From: Yersinia massiliensis
Lineage (GTDB): Bacteria > Pseudomonadota > Gammaproteobacteria > Enterobacterales > Enterobacteriaceae
DNA: 64,000 nt
NCBI RefSeq assembly: GCF_003048255.1
Contig: NZ_CP028487.1
Location: 1,116,001 to 1,180,000 of the forward strand
Direction: 5' to 3'
Part shown: positions 9,616-19,486 of the stretch, one piece after another
How positions within the stretch are numbered: position 1 is the first letter of the stretch
Layout of the letters: each line of letters starts with the position of its first letter
Program-made: the position numbers and the translations under genes
The notes under the pieces: model-generated
Databases searched by the model: none
What the model was told of the DNA's origin: nothing
What the model saw: only the letters and a program-made list of their open reading frames with translations

Positions 9616-11196
9616 ATGTCTAAACGTCTATGGCTTCGTAATACCTTTCTAACCGCGGCTTTATTGAGTGCTTTGTCTCTTCCGATTAGTGCTGCAACCC
9701 CCCACACACTGCAACTGGCTATCGGTGATGAACCCACCGAAGGTTTTGACCCTATGTTAGGGTGGAGTCATGGCAGTTATTTGCTACTCCACAGCCCATT
9801 ACTGAAACAAAATGATGACCTTAGCTGGAACAGCTTTTTGCTGAGCGACTATAAAACCAGTGACGACGGTAAAACTTGGTTACTGACGCTGAAACCTGAT
9901 CTTAAGTTCTCTGATGGTTCACCGCTGACGGCCAAAGATGTGGTGTTCACATACAACAATGCTGCCGCCAGTGGCGGTAAAGTGGATATGGGGAACTTTC
10001 TGAGTGCCGAAGAGATAGACCCCCTCAATGTGCGTATTCAGTTGAAAGCCCCGCAGAGTACCTTTGTGAATGTATTAGGCTCTTTGGGGATTGTTTCCGC
10101 GGATAAATATGATGCTAAGACGTATGCGCAAAAACCAATTGGTGCGGGGCCTTATCGTTTAATCAGTTTCCAACCAGGTCAGCAAATGATCGTGGAAGCG
10201 AACCCCTATTACGCGGGGAATAAAAATGACTTCGACAAGCTGATTTTTGTCTTCCTCGATGAGGATAGTGCCTTTGCTGCCGCGCAAAGCGGCCAGTTGG
10301 GTGTCGTACGTATTCCACCGTCCATGTCGGCCGGTCCAGTCAATAACATGAAGTTATGGGTCAGACCGAGTGTCGAAAACCGAGGCATTGTGTTCCCAAC
10401 GACGCCATCGGGCAAAAAAGATGCGAATGGTTATCCGATTGGCAATGATGTCACGTCTGATGTTGCGATCCGCCGCGCCATTAACTATGCCATCAATCGC
10501 CAACTATTAGCTGAGCAAATCATGGAAGGCCATGCCATCCCGGCCTATACCGGCGTACAGGGGTTACCGTGGAATAGCCCAGATTCAGATATCAAAGATG
10601 GTGATATCGAGAAAGCCAAACAGATATTGGAAGAAGCCGGTTGGAAAGTGAACAAAAATGGTGTTCGCGAGAAAAATGGTGTGCCAGCGAAAATAACGCT
10701 TTGGTATACCAGTGGTGACACCACTCGTCGTGATTTAGCCCAAGCCGTGCGATCAATGCTGAAACCTATTGGTATTGACGTCGATTTAAAATCCGGCAGT
10801 TGGGAAACCGTCGAGCGCAATATGCATGCTAACCCAACGCTATTTGGCTGGGGCAGTTTAGACCCAATGGAGCTTTACCATCATTACAGCAGCAAAGCGG
10901 CTGGGGTGGAGTATTACAATCCTGGGTATTACCAAAACCCAGTGGTGGATAAGCACCTGCAACAGGCGCTCGACGCCCCAACTTGGCAGCAAGCCGTGCC
11001 GTTCTGGCAACAGGTGGATTGGGATGGTACGACAGGGGCCGGTATTCGTGGTGATGCGGCATGGGCTTGGTTACTGAATATTCAGCATACTTATCTGGCG
11101 AACGAATGTGTTGATCTCGGTAAGGGAGCGCCGGAGATTCATGGCTCTTGGTCACTGCTCAATAGCCTTGATAGCTGGAAATGGACCTGTCAGTAA
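9616..11196 (+). CDS. yntA: Nickel ABC transporter substrate-binding protein YntA
   Basis: This is a periplasmic solute-binding protein of the peptide/nickel family (SBP family 5, DppA/NikA type). It has a signal peptide ending near PISA-ATPHT and the family motif (LKFSDGSPLTAKDVVFTYNN, about residues 98-117) and is 526 residues long, as usual. It heads five tightly packed genes whose partners are two DppB/C-type permeases and two ATPases. In Yersinia this system (Ynt) imports nickel for urease, and urease follows directly here, so nickel (perhaps as a chelate) is the likely ligand. Ligand specificity cannot be read from the sequence itself. Confidence 0.88.
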   Translation: MSKRLWLRNTFLTAALLSALSLPISAATPHTLQLAIGDEPTEGFDPMLGWSHGSYLLLHSPLLKQNDDLSWNSFLLSDYKTSDDGKTWLLTLKPDLKFSDGSPLTAKDVVFTYNNAAASGGKVDMGNFLSAEEIDPLNVRIQLKAPQSTFVNVLGSLGIVSADKYDAKTYAQKPIGAGPYRLISFQPGQQMIVEANPYYAGNKNDFDKLIFVFLDEDSAFAAAQSGQLGVVRIPPSMSAGPVNNMKLWVRPSVENRGIVFPTTPSGKKDANGYPIGNDVTSDVAIRRAINYAINRQLLAEQIMEGHAIPAYTGVQGLPWNSPDSDIKDGDIEKAKQILEEAGWKVNKNGVREKNGVPAKITLWYTSGDTTRRDLAQAVRSMLKPIGIDVDLKSGSWETVERNMHANPTLFGWGSLDPMELYHHYSSKAAGVEYYNPGYYQNPVVDKHLQQALDAPTWQQAVPFWQQVDWDGTTGAGIRGDAAWAWLLNIQHTYLANECVDLGKGAPEIHGSWSLLNSLDSWKWTCQ

Positions 11197-12164
11197 TGAA
11201 GGGTGTCTCACTTTTCATTGTGCGTTTAATCTGCCTGCTGCTGGTCACCGCAGTAGGCACTTTTACGCTATTGAGTTTCTCACCAGTCGATCCCATCCGC
11301 GCCTACATTGGCAGTGATTTGTTGCATGTTCCGCCAGAGCAATATCCGCTGATCGCGGCGCGTTGGGGACTGGATCTCCCTTTATGGCAGCGCTTTCTGC
11401 ATTGGTTTACCCAAGTCTTACAAGGGGATTTTGGTTATTCGATGCTTTACAACGCGCCAGTTTCACAAGTTATCGGTGAGCGTTTTGCGACCTCATTTGC
11501 GTTACTGGTTTCGGCGTGGTTGTTCTCAGGGATTGTCGGGTTATTGCTAGGGCTGACGGCGGGGCGCTATCTCAATCGTTGGCCTGATCGGTTGATTTCA
11601 ACACTGTCCTATTTATTGGCTTCACTGCCCACTTTCTGGATTGGCTTATTACTGCTGTCATTATTCGCGGTGAAACTGAATTGGGCACCCATTTGTTGTG
11701 CTTGGACACCGGGTAGTAATGCAGAGACGGCCAGTTGGAGTGATAAGCTGCATCATCTTATTTTACCGATGCTGGCTCTGGGGCTATTAGGGGTCGGCAA
11801 TATTGCCCTGCATACCCGCGCGCGTGTTGCCGAAGTGATGAACAGTGAGTTTATTCGCTATGCGCAAGCGCAGGGGGATAAAGGGTGGTCATTGGTGAAT
11901 TTTCATATTTTGCGCCACGCTATTACACCGGCACTTTGCCTGCAATTTGCCTCGGTTGGCGAATTGCTTGGGGGATCATTATTGGCTGAAAAAGTCTTTG
12001 CTTATCCTGGGTTAGGGCAGGCCACTATTGATGCTGGGCTTCATGGCGATATTCCACTCTTGATGGGGATCGTGATGTTTTGCGCCATCTTGGTATTCTG
12101 CGGTAATAGCATCGCCAATGTGCTGTTACATCGCCTCAACAGGGGGGCTGCGCGGCAACTATGA
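11196..12164 (+). CDS. yntB: Nickel ABC transporter permease YntB
   Basis: This is an inner-membrane permease of the DppB/NikB type with about six membrane helices and the conserved ATPase-contact loop (EVMNSEFIRYAQAQGDKGWS). The C-terminal segment (GLGQATIDAGLHGDIPLLMG) is typical of the family. I chose the ATG that overlaps the yntA stop (TAATG); an in-frame ATG five codons earlier (11181) is also possible. The reading frame overlaps yntC by 4 bp. It forms the channel together with YntC. Confidence 0.88.
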   Translation: MKGVSLFIVRLICLLLVTAVGTFTLLSFSPVDPIRAYIGSDLLHVPPEQYPLIAARWGLDLPLWQRFLHWFTQVLQGDFGYSMLYNAPVSQVIGERFATSFALLVSAWLFSGIVGLLLGLTAGRYLNRWPDRLISTLSYLLASLPTFWIGLLLLSLFAVKLNWAPICCAWTPGSNAETASWSDKLHHLILPMLALGLLGVGNIALHTRARVAEVMNSEFIRYAQAQGDKGWSLVNFHILRHAITPALCLQFASVGELLGGSLLAEKVFAYPGLGQATIDAGLHGDIPLLMGIVMFCAILVFCGNSIANVLLHRLNRGAARQL

Positions 12165-12967
12165 CCTATAACCCCAATCAAGCTTTGTTCCGGTTGTTTG
12201 TATCATTAGCTTTACTGTCTATTTTGATTATTTATGGCTGGGCTATTTATCCCCTCGAAGTCCCAATGGATCTAATGGCTCGCCGTCAGCCGCCTTCGCT
12301 GGCTTATTGGTTTGGCACCGACAGTCTGGGGCGTGATTTGTGGATGCGCTGTTTTCAGGGCATGACCACCAGCTTACAGATAGGTCTAATTGCCGCCTTT
12401 GCCAGCGGCATACTGGCCATGCTGACTGCCAGTTTATGTGCAGTGAATAAAACGCTGGATTACCTGATTCGCGGGTTGATTGACAGCATGCTGGCATTGC
12501 CACATTTGCTATTGTTAGTGCTGATTTGCTTCACGCTAGGCGGGGGGAAACAAGGGGTCATTCTGGCGGTGGCGTTAACCCATTGGCCAAAGTTAGCTTT
12601 GATCCTACGTGCGGAAATTTTACGTATTCGTGAAACCGACTATGTGATGTTGTCGCATCGGTTAGGCAACAGCAATTTCTACCGATGGCGTCACCATCTG
12701 CTACCGTTATTACTGCCACAATGGATTGTGGGTACGCTGTTGATGTTCCCACATGCGGTGTTACACAGCGCGGCACTGAGTTTTCTCGGATTTGGGCTGT
12801 CCCCTCATGAGCCGTCGTTGGGCATATTATTGGCGGATGCATTACGTTACCTAAGTAGTGGGGCATGGTGGTTGGCATTTTTCCCAGGACTCATTTTAGT
12901 CGGATTAGTGCTGACATTTGACCAGTTTGCCCGTTCTTTGCAGCAGCTCTGGGTGAGGATAACCTGA
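12161..12967 (+). CDS. yntC: Nickel ABC transporter permease YntC
   Basis: This 268-residue protein is the DppC/NikC-type second permease. The early motif FGTDSLGRDLWMRCFQGMTTS (about residues 51-71) is the hallmark of DppC-type permeases. The coupling loop EILRIRETDYVMLSHRLGNSN and the C-terminal helices with SFLGFGLSPHEPSLG are also present. Start and stop overlap both neighbours (ATGA with yntB, TGATG with yntD), so the five genes are translationally coupled. Confidence 0.88.
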   Translation: MTYNPNQALFRLFVSLALLSILIIYGWAIYPLEVPMDLMARRQPPSLAYWFGTDSLGRDLWMRCFQGMTTSLQIGLIAAFASGILAMLTASLCAVNKTLDYLIRGLIDSMLALPHLLLLVLICFTLGGGKQGVILAVALTHWPKLALILRAEILRIRETDYVMLSHRLGNSNFYRWRHHLLPLLLPQWIVGTLLMFPHAVLHSAALSFLGFGLSPHEPSLGILLADALRYLSSGAWWLAFFPGLILVGLVLTFDQFARSLQQLWVRIT

Positions 12968-13773
12968 TGTTGAAATTTGATAGGTTTGCCATTGATGTTG
13001 CGCATTATCGCTGGTTAGGGCGAAAAACTTGGCATCCATTGCTCAGTCATATTTCATTGGAGATCAATCCTGGGGAGTTGGTCGCGTTAGTCGGTGGGAG
13101 TGGTGAAGGTAAAAGCTTGCTCCTGCAAAGTGTACTGGGCTTATTGCCGGATAATATGCGCTGCCACGGTGAGATTATCCTTGATGGTGAAGTCCTGTGC
13201 GCTCAAGACAAAATTGAGCAGCGTGGCAAAACCTTGTGTTACGTCCCCCAAGGCGTTAGCGCCCTGAATCCATTGATTAAAGTCGGCTCACAAATGACCC
13301 GAGCAGCGCAACTGAGCGGGGTAAAACTGCGGTTAGAAGATGTGGCTATGCAACTGCAAAACTACAATTTAGCACCGGGGCTGATAAATGATTTCCCGCG
13401 CCAACTCTCTGGCGGTATGGCCAAGCGAGTGCTGACTAGCTGTGCAACGCTGACCAATGCCCGTTATATCTTGGCCGATGAAGTGACCTCTTGGTTAGAT
13501 GATGAACATGCCTGCCAGCTACTGACCCACTTACGGGCGTTTTGTCAGCAAGGGCGCGGTATTTTATGGGTCACACATGACCTCTCGTTGGCTGCACGCT
13601 TCGCCGATAAAATCGCGGTATTACATCAAGGGGAGTTGCACGAAACACTGAGCGCTGATGAGCTGAGAAATAACGGTGGTAGTCCGTGGCTGCAATCGTT
13701 GTGGGCCGCATTGCCGGAGCAGCAATTTGTGAGCAAGGCGATATCACCCTCGGAGGTAGCTGGATATGTTTAG
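12967..13773 (+). CDS. yntD: Nickel ABC transporter ATP-binding protein YntD
   Basis: This ABC ATPase is of the oligopeptide/nickel importer type. Walker A is GGSGEGKS (about residues 42-49), the signature is LSGGMAKRV, and Walker B is YILADEVTSWLD. The H-loop is in WVTHDLS. At 268 residues it is shorter than DppD (about 327) and has no C-terminal oligopeptide-transporter extension with Fe-S cysteines, as in NikD. It pairs with YntE as the two-ATPase motor. It overlaps yntE by 8 bp. Confidence 0.88.
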   Translation: MLKFDRFAIDVAHYRWLGRKTWHPLLSHISLEINPGELVALVGGSGEGKSLLLQSVLGLLPDNMRCHGEIILDGEVLCAQDKIEQRGKTLCYVPQGVSALNPLIKVGSQMTRAAQLSGVKLRLEDVAMQLQNYNLAPGLINDFPRQLSGGMAKRVLTSCATLTNARYILADEVTSWLDDEHACQLLTHLRAFCQQGRGILWVTHDLSLAARFADKIAVLHQGELHETLSADELRNNGGSPWLQSLWAALPEQQFVSKAISPSEVAGYV

Positions 13774-14431
13774 TGTCGAGAACCTGACCATTGATCAGGG
13801 GGGAAAGCGGCTATGGGATACGATCAGTTTTTCACTCAAAGCGGGTGAGAGATTAGGTATATCAGCCCCGAGCGGTTTTGGTAAAACGACCCTTGGCCGG
13901 GTATTGGCGCAATGGCAGTCTGCCACTTCAGGGCAAATCCTACTGGGCGGTGCACCCTTAGCAAAAAAAGGGTATTGCCCTGTCCAACTGGTGCCGCAGC
14001 ACCCTGAACAAAGTTTCAATCCTTATCGAACGACGGGGGAAAGTTTGCATGATGCTTGGCGGCCTGATGCCTATTGGCTCGAGCGGATGGTGGTGGATCC
14101 TGTTTGGCTGAAGCGTCGGCCCGATGAACTCTCCGGTGGGGAATTGGCCCGGATAGCGTTATTACGGGCATTGGACCCACGGACGCGTTTTTTAATTGCT
14201 GATGAAGTCACCGCGCAATTAGATGCTCATATTCAGGCCCAAATTTGGCAAGTTCTGTTGTCAGAAGCGGCCCATCGGCCACTCGGGTTAATCGTTTTTA
14301 GCCATAATAAAGCTTTATTAGAAAAAGTGTGTTCGCGGATATGGATACCGGAAAGGGAAAATAATGTTTCGATAACGGGTGGATCACAGGGAAAGCCCCA
14401 TATTGGCTTGGCAATGGTAAAAACGGGGTAG
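13766..14431 (+). CDS. yntE: Nickel ABC transporter ATP-binding protein YntE
   Basis: This is the second ATPase of the Ynt importer. Walker A is PSGFGKTT, the signature is LSGGELARI and Walker B is FLIADEVTAQLD. At 221 residues it is short for NikE/DppF-type proteins, mainly because the region between Walker A and the signature is compact. The ribosome site GGAGG lies nine bases before the ATG. It ends the operon; no terminator hairpin is evident after it. Confidence 0.86.
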   Translation: MFSVENLTIDQGGKRLWDTISFSLKAGERLGISAPSGFGKTTLGRVLAQWQSATSGQILLGGAPLAKKGYCPVQLVPQHPEQSFNPYRTTGESLHDAWRPDAYWLERMVVDPVWLKRRPDELSGGELARIALLRALDPRTRFLIADEVTAQLDAHIQAQIWQVLLSEAAHRPLGLIVFSHNKALLEKVCSRIWIPERENNVSITGGSQGKPHIGLAMVKTG

Positions 14432-15146
14432 GATTTATATCGTGTGGAATAATAATTGATAAGATAATTTTAACCATCGCTTAATAAATCAGCGTGATAA
14501 TTAGCTACTACAAGAGTATTTCTTGGCTGATTATTTTAATCACGTTGATTAAGATCATGGTCTTATTTGGCTATGGGGAAAATGTACTTTTCAGATCTCT
14601 ATAACTTAATTTTTTATGAGCCTAAATACACTAGGATAACCTCATAATATTCTGATATTTAAGTTTATTTTTATTTTTCATGGCGCGATTAATTTTAAAT
14701 TGATAATTAATGATCCCTTTACAGAATTTTAGTCTATATTGATTAAAGGCTATGTTTTTACGGCAACTTATTGATTTATAGCTGACTGTTACAGAAATGT
14801 TATATCGAAATCCCGTGTGAAATAAAAGGATTCATAAGTTATGGCATTCGCTAGACAAGGCAAACGTTTAATCGATTTTTTCCTGCATGCCTTACTGTGG
14901 ATTATTACAGTCACTCATTTTTGTTTTAGTAAAAAATTATTACTGAACGCAAGTTTCTTATTGATTGAAATAACGAAAAGCGGTAAAAAAAACTCACCGA
15001 AACAAATCATCATACAAATTGATTTAACAGGATAACCTCGACTCACTCTAGCTGTTGTTATTTACAGCGGTGTCATCGTGGTTATTTGTCATTTTCAGTA
15101 CGTTATTTTCTCACTTTCACTTTCTTAACACGATACAGGAGGGCTT
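14432..15146. other. Long AT-rich intergenic region before ureA
   Basis: This 715-bp stretch separates ynt from the urease genes. It is AT-rich and holds one weak small open frame (14841-15035, listed separately). A possible FNR-like site, TTGATTAAGATCAT, lies at 14545-14558 (9 of 10 consensus positions), but it is far from ureA. The ureA promoter must lie in the last part; I could not assign a convincing -10/-35 pair. Confidence 0.4.
14841..15035 (+). CDS. Possible small protein (64 aa), unrecognised
   Basis: The frame opens with ATG ten bases after AAAGGA and encodes one hydrophobic stretch (IDFFLHALLWIITVTHFCF) followed by a basic, lysine-rich C-terminus. I do not recognise it. Similar AT-rich frames arise by chance in such DNA, so this is only a candidate for a small membrane protein located just before ureA. 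Confidence 0.22.
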   Translation: MAFARQGKRLIDFFLHALLWIITVTHFCFSKKLLLNASFLLIEITKSGKKNSPKQIIIQIDLTG

Positions 15147-15449
15147 ATGCAGCTCACCCCAAGAGAAGTTGAAAAGCTCATGATCTACACGCTGTCTGAT
15201 GTGGCGTTCAAACGCAAAGCGCGTGGCTTGAAACTTAATTATCCGGAAGCTGTTTCGATTATTACAGTGACTGCAATGGAAGGGGCCAGAGATGGCAAAT
15301 CCGTAGAAGATGTGATGAAAGAAGCCAGTAAAGTTCTGACTAAAGATGATGTGATGGATGGGGTAGCTGATCTGATCCCGAACGTTCAGGTTGAAGCCAT
15401 TTTTACTGACGGAAGCCGTTTGGTTACGGTGCACGATCCAATTAAATAA
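15147..15449 (+). CDS. ureA: Urease gamma subunit UreA
   Basis: UreA is the smallest structural subunit of urease (urea to ammonia and carbamate). The 100-residue protein begins [20 protein letters not shown], the invariant start of bacterial gamma subunits, and contains the conserved [10 protein letters not shown] and [16 protein letters not shown] segments. AGGAGG upstream of the ATG is a strong ribosome site. It is the first gene of ureABCEFGD. In Yersinia urease raises cytoplasmic and periplasmic pH and helps gastric passage. Confidence 0.97.
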   Translation: MQLTPREVEKLMIYTLSDVAFKRKARGLKLNYPEAVSIITVTAMEGARDGKSVEDVMKEASKVLTKDDVMDGVADLIPNVQVEAIFTDGSRLVTVHDPIK

Positions 15450-15502
15450 GTCATGGCAGCATGCGAGTAAAACCTGAACTGATTAATGTAGAGGATTAAA
15501 GC

Positions 15503-15937
15503 ATGAGCGCGAAGAAAAGTACTAAAGCGACGTCAGAAACAAATACCCCACTGGGTGGCTGTATTTTAGCTGACGCCCCGATCACGTTTAATGAAAATAA
15601 GCCCGTTACCAAAGTCAAAGTACGTAATACCGGTGACCGCCCTATTCAGATAGGCTCACATTTCCACTTTTTTGAAGTTAACCGCGCACTGGAATTTGAT
15701 CGTGCTGCGGCCTATGGCAAACGCCTGAATATCTCCTCAACCACCGCAATCCGTTTTGAACCCGGCGATGAAACTGAAGTTTCGTTGATTCCTTACGGTG
15801 GTAAACAAACCCTGTACGGTTTTAACAATCTGGTCGATGGCTGGACCGGTGAAGGCGTGGTGCCGAATAGTGAGCGCCCAGATAAGCTTGAAGCTATCCG
15901 CCGAGCGGCTGCACGTGGTTTTAAATCGTCTAAATAA
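15503..15937 (+). CDS. ureB: Urease beta subunit UreB
   Basis: UreB is a structural urease subunit. The core is typical ([49 protein letters not shown]). At 144 residues it is about 40 longer than Klebsiella UreB, with an N-terminal Lys/Thr-rich leader and a C-terminal extension ([20 protein letters not shown]), as is usual in Yersinia. It is encoded 53 bp after ureA. Confidence 0.97.
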   Translation: MSAKKSTKATSETNTPLGGCILADAPITFNENKPVTKVKVRNTGDRPIQIGSHFHFFEVNRALEFDRAAAYGKRLNISSTTAIRFEPGDETEVSLIPYGGKQTLYGFNNLVDGWTGEGVVPNSERPDKLEAIRRAAARGFKSSK

Positions 15938-16024
15938 AACGTTATCTATCTAGCAAATCATCGAAATTCGCAGACGTGTGATGAAAAAACCATGACACGC
16001 ACCGGAAAAAGAAAGGAGCGACAG

Positions 16025-17743
16025 ATGCCTCAAATTTCTCGGCAAGAATACGCGGGTCTATTTGGCCCAACGACGGGCGATAAAATCCGGTTGGGTGACA
16101 CCAATCTATTTATCGAAATCGAAAAAGACCTGCGCGGATATGGTGAAGAGTCGGTTTACGGTGGGGGGAAATCCCTGCGTGACGGGATGGGCGCGAATAA
16201 CCAACTGACCCGTGATAATGGTGTTCTGGATTTAGTGATTACCAACGTTACCATTGTGGATGCTCGTCTGGGTGTGGTGAAAGCCGACGTGGGGGTCCGT
16301 GATGGTAAAATTGTCGGTATCGGTAAAAGTGGTAACCCCGGTGTGATGGATGGCGTGACACCGGGTCTGGTCGTCGGTGTGAGTACCGATGCGATTTCAG
16401 GTGAGCACTTGATTCTTACCGCCGCAGGTATCGACTCACACATTCATTTTATTTCACCTCAACAGGCTTACCATGCGTTATCCAATGGCGTGGCGACCTT
16501 CTTCGGCGGCGGGATTGGCCCAACCGATGGCACCAACGGCACCACGGTGACACCAGGCCCATGGAACATCCGCCAGATGCTACGTTCCGCTGAAGGTCTA
16601 CCGATCAACGTCGGTTTTCTCGGGAAAGGTAATGCCTTTGGCCGTGGTCCATTGATAGAACAAGCGGTTGCTGGCGTGGTGGGCTTTAAAGTTCACGAAG
16701 ACTGGGGCGCGACGGCTAACGCTATTCGACATTCATTGCGGATGGCTGACGAGATGGATATTCAAGTATCCGTGCACACCGACAGTCTGAACGAATGTGG
16801 CTATGTGGAAGATACTATTGATGCTTTCGAAGGCCGCACTATCCATACGTTCCATACCGAAGGGGCGGGTGGGGGCCATGCGCCGGATATTATCCGCGTT
16901 GCCAGCCAAATGAACGTACTACCAAGTTCCACTAACCCAACACTGCCGTATGGTGTTAACAGCCAAGCTGAGCTGTTCGACATGATCATGGTGTGCCATA
17001 ACCTCAACCCGAATGTGCCAGCGGACGTTTCCTTCGCGGAAAGTCGCGTGCGGCCGGAAACCATCGCAGCAGAAAACGTCCTGCACGATATGGGGGTTAT
17101 CTCCATGTTCTCCAGTGACTCTCAAGCCATGGGGCGTGTGGGGGAAAACTGGTTGCGCATTATACAAACTGCGAATGCGATGAAAGCGTCTCGCGGTAAA
17201 TTGCCAGAAGATGATGCCAACAACGACAACTTCCGCGTACTGCGTTATGTCGCGAAAATCACCATTAACCCAGCGATTGCACAAGGTGTTAGCCATGTCA
17301 TCGGTTCAGTTGAAGTGGGCAAAATGGCCGATTTGGTGCTGTGGGATCCTCGCTTCTTTGGTGCTAAACCAAAACTGGTTATCAAAGGCGGCATGATTAA
17401 CTGGGCAGCAATGGGGGATCCAAATGCCTCATTACCGACCCCTCAGCCGGTGTTCTATCGTCCAATGTTTGGCGCCCTGGGTAAAACCATGCAAGACACC
17501 TGCGTTACGTTTGTCTCTCAGGCTGCACTAGAAGATGGTGTGAAAGAGAAAGCTGGGCTGGATCGCCAAGTGATGGCGGTTAAAAACTGCCGAACCATCT
17601 CTAAACGCGATTTAGTGCGTAATGACCAAACACCAAATATTGAAGTGGACCCTGAGACCTTTGCGGTGAAAGTGGATGGCGTACATGCCACCTGTGATCC
17701 GATTGAAACAGCCTCTATGAACCAGCGCTATTTCTTTGGTTGA
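16025..17743 (+). CDS. ureC: Urease alpha (catalytic) subunit UreC
   Basis: UreC holds the dinuclear nickel site. Visible residues: the metal histidines in GIDSHIHF, the carbamylated lysine in [10 protein letters not shown] (Lys222), the histidines in [10 protein letters not shown] and [15 protein letters not shown], and the flap cysteine and catalytic histidine in MVCHNLNP (His325). In Klebsiella the residue after that histidine is another His; here it is Asn326. The length of 572 residues from ATG 16025 fits Yersinia; the frame is open 11 codons further upstream, but AAAGGAG directly precedes 16025. It is followed by a 235-bp gap before ureE. Confidence 0.97.
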   Translation: MPQISRQEYAGLFGPTTGDKIRLGDTNLFIEIEKDLRGYGEESVYGGGKSLRDGMGANNQLTRDNGVLDLVITNVTIVDARLGVVKADVGVRDGKIVGIGKSGNPGVMDGVTPGLVVGVSTDAISGEHLILTAAGIDSHIHFISPQQAYHALSNGVATFFGGGIGPTDGTNGTTVTPGPWNIRQMLRSAEGLPINVGFLGKGNAFGRGPLIEQAVAGVVGFKVHEDWGATANAIRHSLRMADEMDIQVSVHTDSLNECGYVEDTIDAFEGRTIHTFHTEGAGGGHAPDIIRVASQMNVLPSSTNPTLPYGVNSQAELFDMIMVCHNLNPNVPADVSFAESRVRPETIAAENVLHDMGVISMFSSDSQAMGRVGENWLRIIQTANAMKASRGKLPEDDANNDNFRVLRYVAKITINPAIAQGVSHVIGSVEVGKMADLVLWDPRFFGAKPKLVIKGGMINWAAMGDPNASLPTPQPVFYRPMFGALGKTMQDTCVTFVSQAALEDGVKEKAGLDRQVMAVKNCRTISKRDLVRNDQTPNIEVDPETFAVKVDGVHATCDPIETASMNQRYFFG

Positions 17744-17758
17744 TGCCTTTGGTTGATA

Positions 17759-17789
17759 CCGACGTTTCTTTGGTTCACAGACACGTCGG
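17759..17789 (+). repeat. Hairpin and short repeats in the ureC-ureE gap
   Basis: CCGACGT (17759-17765) and ACGTCGG (17783-17789) are inverted around a 17-nt loop. The words TTTGGTTGAT and TTTCTTTGGTT from the end of ureC recur in the first 30 bases after its stop. There is no T-run, so this is more likely an RNA-processing or stability element than a terminator. Confidence 0.45.
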
Positions 17790-17978
17790 CTGATGTTGTT
17801 GGACGTGGCCTCTCGATTTGACGGGCCCGTCCCTTTCAGAATTCAGCTTGCCCATGGTCAGTGTCATCTCGTCTTTGGATGGGGCGACCAACAATGACGG
17901 GGATGTGTGGCACAGAAACGGATTTCATGACTGTGGGCAACTGACGACTGGCAATGGATAAACGCAAGGAGTGACAAC

Positions 17979-18671
17979 ATGATTTTGATAGAACACATTC
18001 TTGGCAATGTAAAAAAAGATCCGGTTTGGCAGGAAAAACTCAAAGGTGCCACTTTAGACTTCTTGGTATTGGATCAGCGGGAAGCGCAAAAAAGTCGCTG
18101 CCGTAAAGCCAGTACACAAGGTTTGGATTTGGGGATTTCTCTCGATCGAAATGTTGTACTTGCCGATGGTGATGTGCTGGCTTGGGATGAAGAAAGTCGT
18201 GTTGCTGTGGTGGTACAGATCAATTTGCGTGATGTCATGGTGATTGATCTTAGCGAGTTGAAAAGCCGTTCAACAGATGAATTGATTAAGACCTGCTTTG
18301 AACTGGGACATGCGTTGGGTAATCAGCATTGGAAAGCGGTCACCAAAAATAATGAGGTGTATGTACCGCTGACCGTAGCCACCACCATGATGGATTCAGT
18401 GATGAGAACTCATGGCTTCCAGCATCTTCCTTTCCGTTTTGTAAAAGGCGCAGAAATTCTTCCCCTGTTAAGTAACTCAGAAGCTCGGCTGCTGTTTGGT
18501 GGCGCGGAAGATACGGATACTCACGTTCATGTCGCCAGCCCTCTAGATGAACCCCATGGTTCCGGTCTGCATATTCACGCCATTCACTCCCATGGCGACG
18601 GGCATAGTCATGACCATGACCACGGCCATGATCACAGTCATAGCGACCATGATCACGACCATAAACACTGA
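17979..18671 (+). CDS. ureE: Urease accessory protein UreE (nickel metallochaperone)
   Basis: UreE delivers Ni(II) to the UreD-UreF-UreG-apourease complex. The N-terminal peptide-binding domain and the metal-binding domain ([13 protein letters not shown]) are recognisable. The C-terminus is strongly histidine-rich ([19 protein letters not shown] and on to the end, over 15 His), so it can store several nickel ions. At 230 residues it is longer than Klebsiella UreE (158), with extra sequence at both ends as in other Yersinia. A ribosome site AAGGAG lies before the ATG. Confidence 0.95.
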   Translation: MILIEHILGNVKKDPVWQEKLKGATLDFLVLDQREAQKSRCRKASTQGLDLGISLDRNVVLADGDVLAWDEESRVAVVVQINLRDVMVIDLSELKSRSTDELIKTCFELGHALGNQHWKAVTKNNEVYVPLTVATTMMDSVMRTHGFQHLPFRFVKGAEILPLLSNSEARLLFGGAEDTDTHVHVASPLDEPHGSGLHIHAIHSHGDGHSHDHDHGHDHSHSDHDHDHKH

Positions 18672-18691
18672 TTAGGAATGAGGGCACCGCG

Positions 18692-19378
18692 ATGAACGCA
18701 TCAGATCTCATTCGTATTATGCAATTTGGTGATTCCGTACTGCCGGTCGGGGCCTTTACGTTTTCCAATGGCGTGGAATCCGCCATTCAGACCGGCGTCG
18801 TTCATGATGTGGCGACATTAAAAGGTTTTGTCCTGACGGCGCTTAAACAGGCCGCCAGTTGTGATGGGATGGGGGTGGTAGCCGCCCACCGTGCCGTGAT
18901 GGCCGATGATAGGGATGGCATCATCCGTGCTGATTGGGCCGTGAATAACCGCAAGCTCAATGAAGAAAGCCGCTTAATGGCGACCCGTATGGGGAAAAAG
19001 CTGGCAGAGATGTCAATCCACGTGGTGGAGCATCCACTGATTAGCTGGTGGCTGGAGCAGATCAAAAGCGGCAACGCTGCCGGGACGTATCCGGTCACTC
19101 AAGCGGTGGTGATGGCTGCTCAAGGAATAGGGCAACGTGAAGTGGTGGTGATGCATCAATACGGTGTGGCGATGACCATTCTGAGTGCGGCCATGCGTTT
19201 GATGCGCGTTACCCATTTCGATACTCAGCACATTCTGTTTGAGTTGAACCATGACATTGAGACATTTTGCGATATTGCCGAGATTGGCGATATCAATCAG
19301 ATGTCATCTTATGTCCCTATTGTGGATGTGTTGGCGGCGGTGCATGTGAAGGCACACGTTCGTCTCTTTAGTAATTGA
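18692..19378 (+). CDS. ureF: Urease accessory protein UreF
   Basis: UreF is an all-helical protein that binds UreD on apourease and gates the GTPase of UreG. The 228-residue sequence has the family start ([20 protein letters not shown]) and ends in a conserved hydrophobic tail. It is 20 bp after ureE and in the standard place in the operon. Identification rests on the N-terminal motif, length and context. Confidence 0.94.
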   Translation: MNASDLIRIMQFGDSVLPVGAFTFSNGVESAIQTGVVHDVATLKGFVLTALKQAASCDGMGVVAAHRAVMADDRDGIIRADWAVNNRKLNEESRLMATRMGKKLAEMSIHVVEHPLISWWLEQIKSGNAAGTYPVTQAVVMAAQGIGQREVVVMHQYGVAMTILSAAMRLMRVTHFDTQHILFELNHDIETFCDIAEIGDINQMSSYVPIVDVLAAVHVKAHVRLFSN

Positions 19379-19486
19379 GCCGCCATTTATGGCGAGGCTC
19401 CCGATACACAATGAATTCTGAGTGTTGAGTGAACGTGTTCACTTGGCGCATAGGCAATATCAGATAAAAACGAAGAGGATTACTCC

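Noticed and set aside
16156-17296. Several antisense frames within ureC
   Set aside because: All lie opposite a highly conserved enzyme and have no ribosome sites or recognisable products.
18340-18786. Long antisense frame over the end of ureE and start of ureF
   Set aside because: It depends on the His-codon repeats of UreE and spans two well-supported genes; no independent coding signal.
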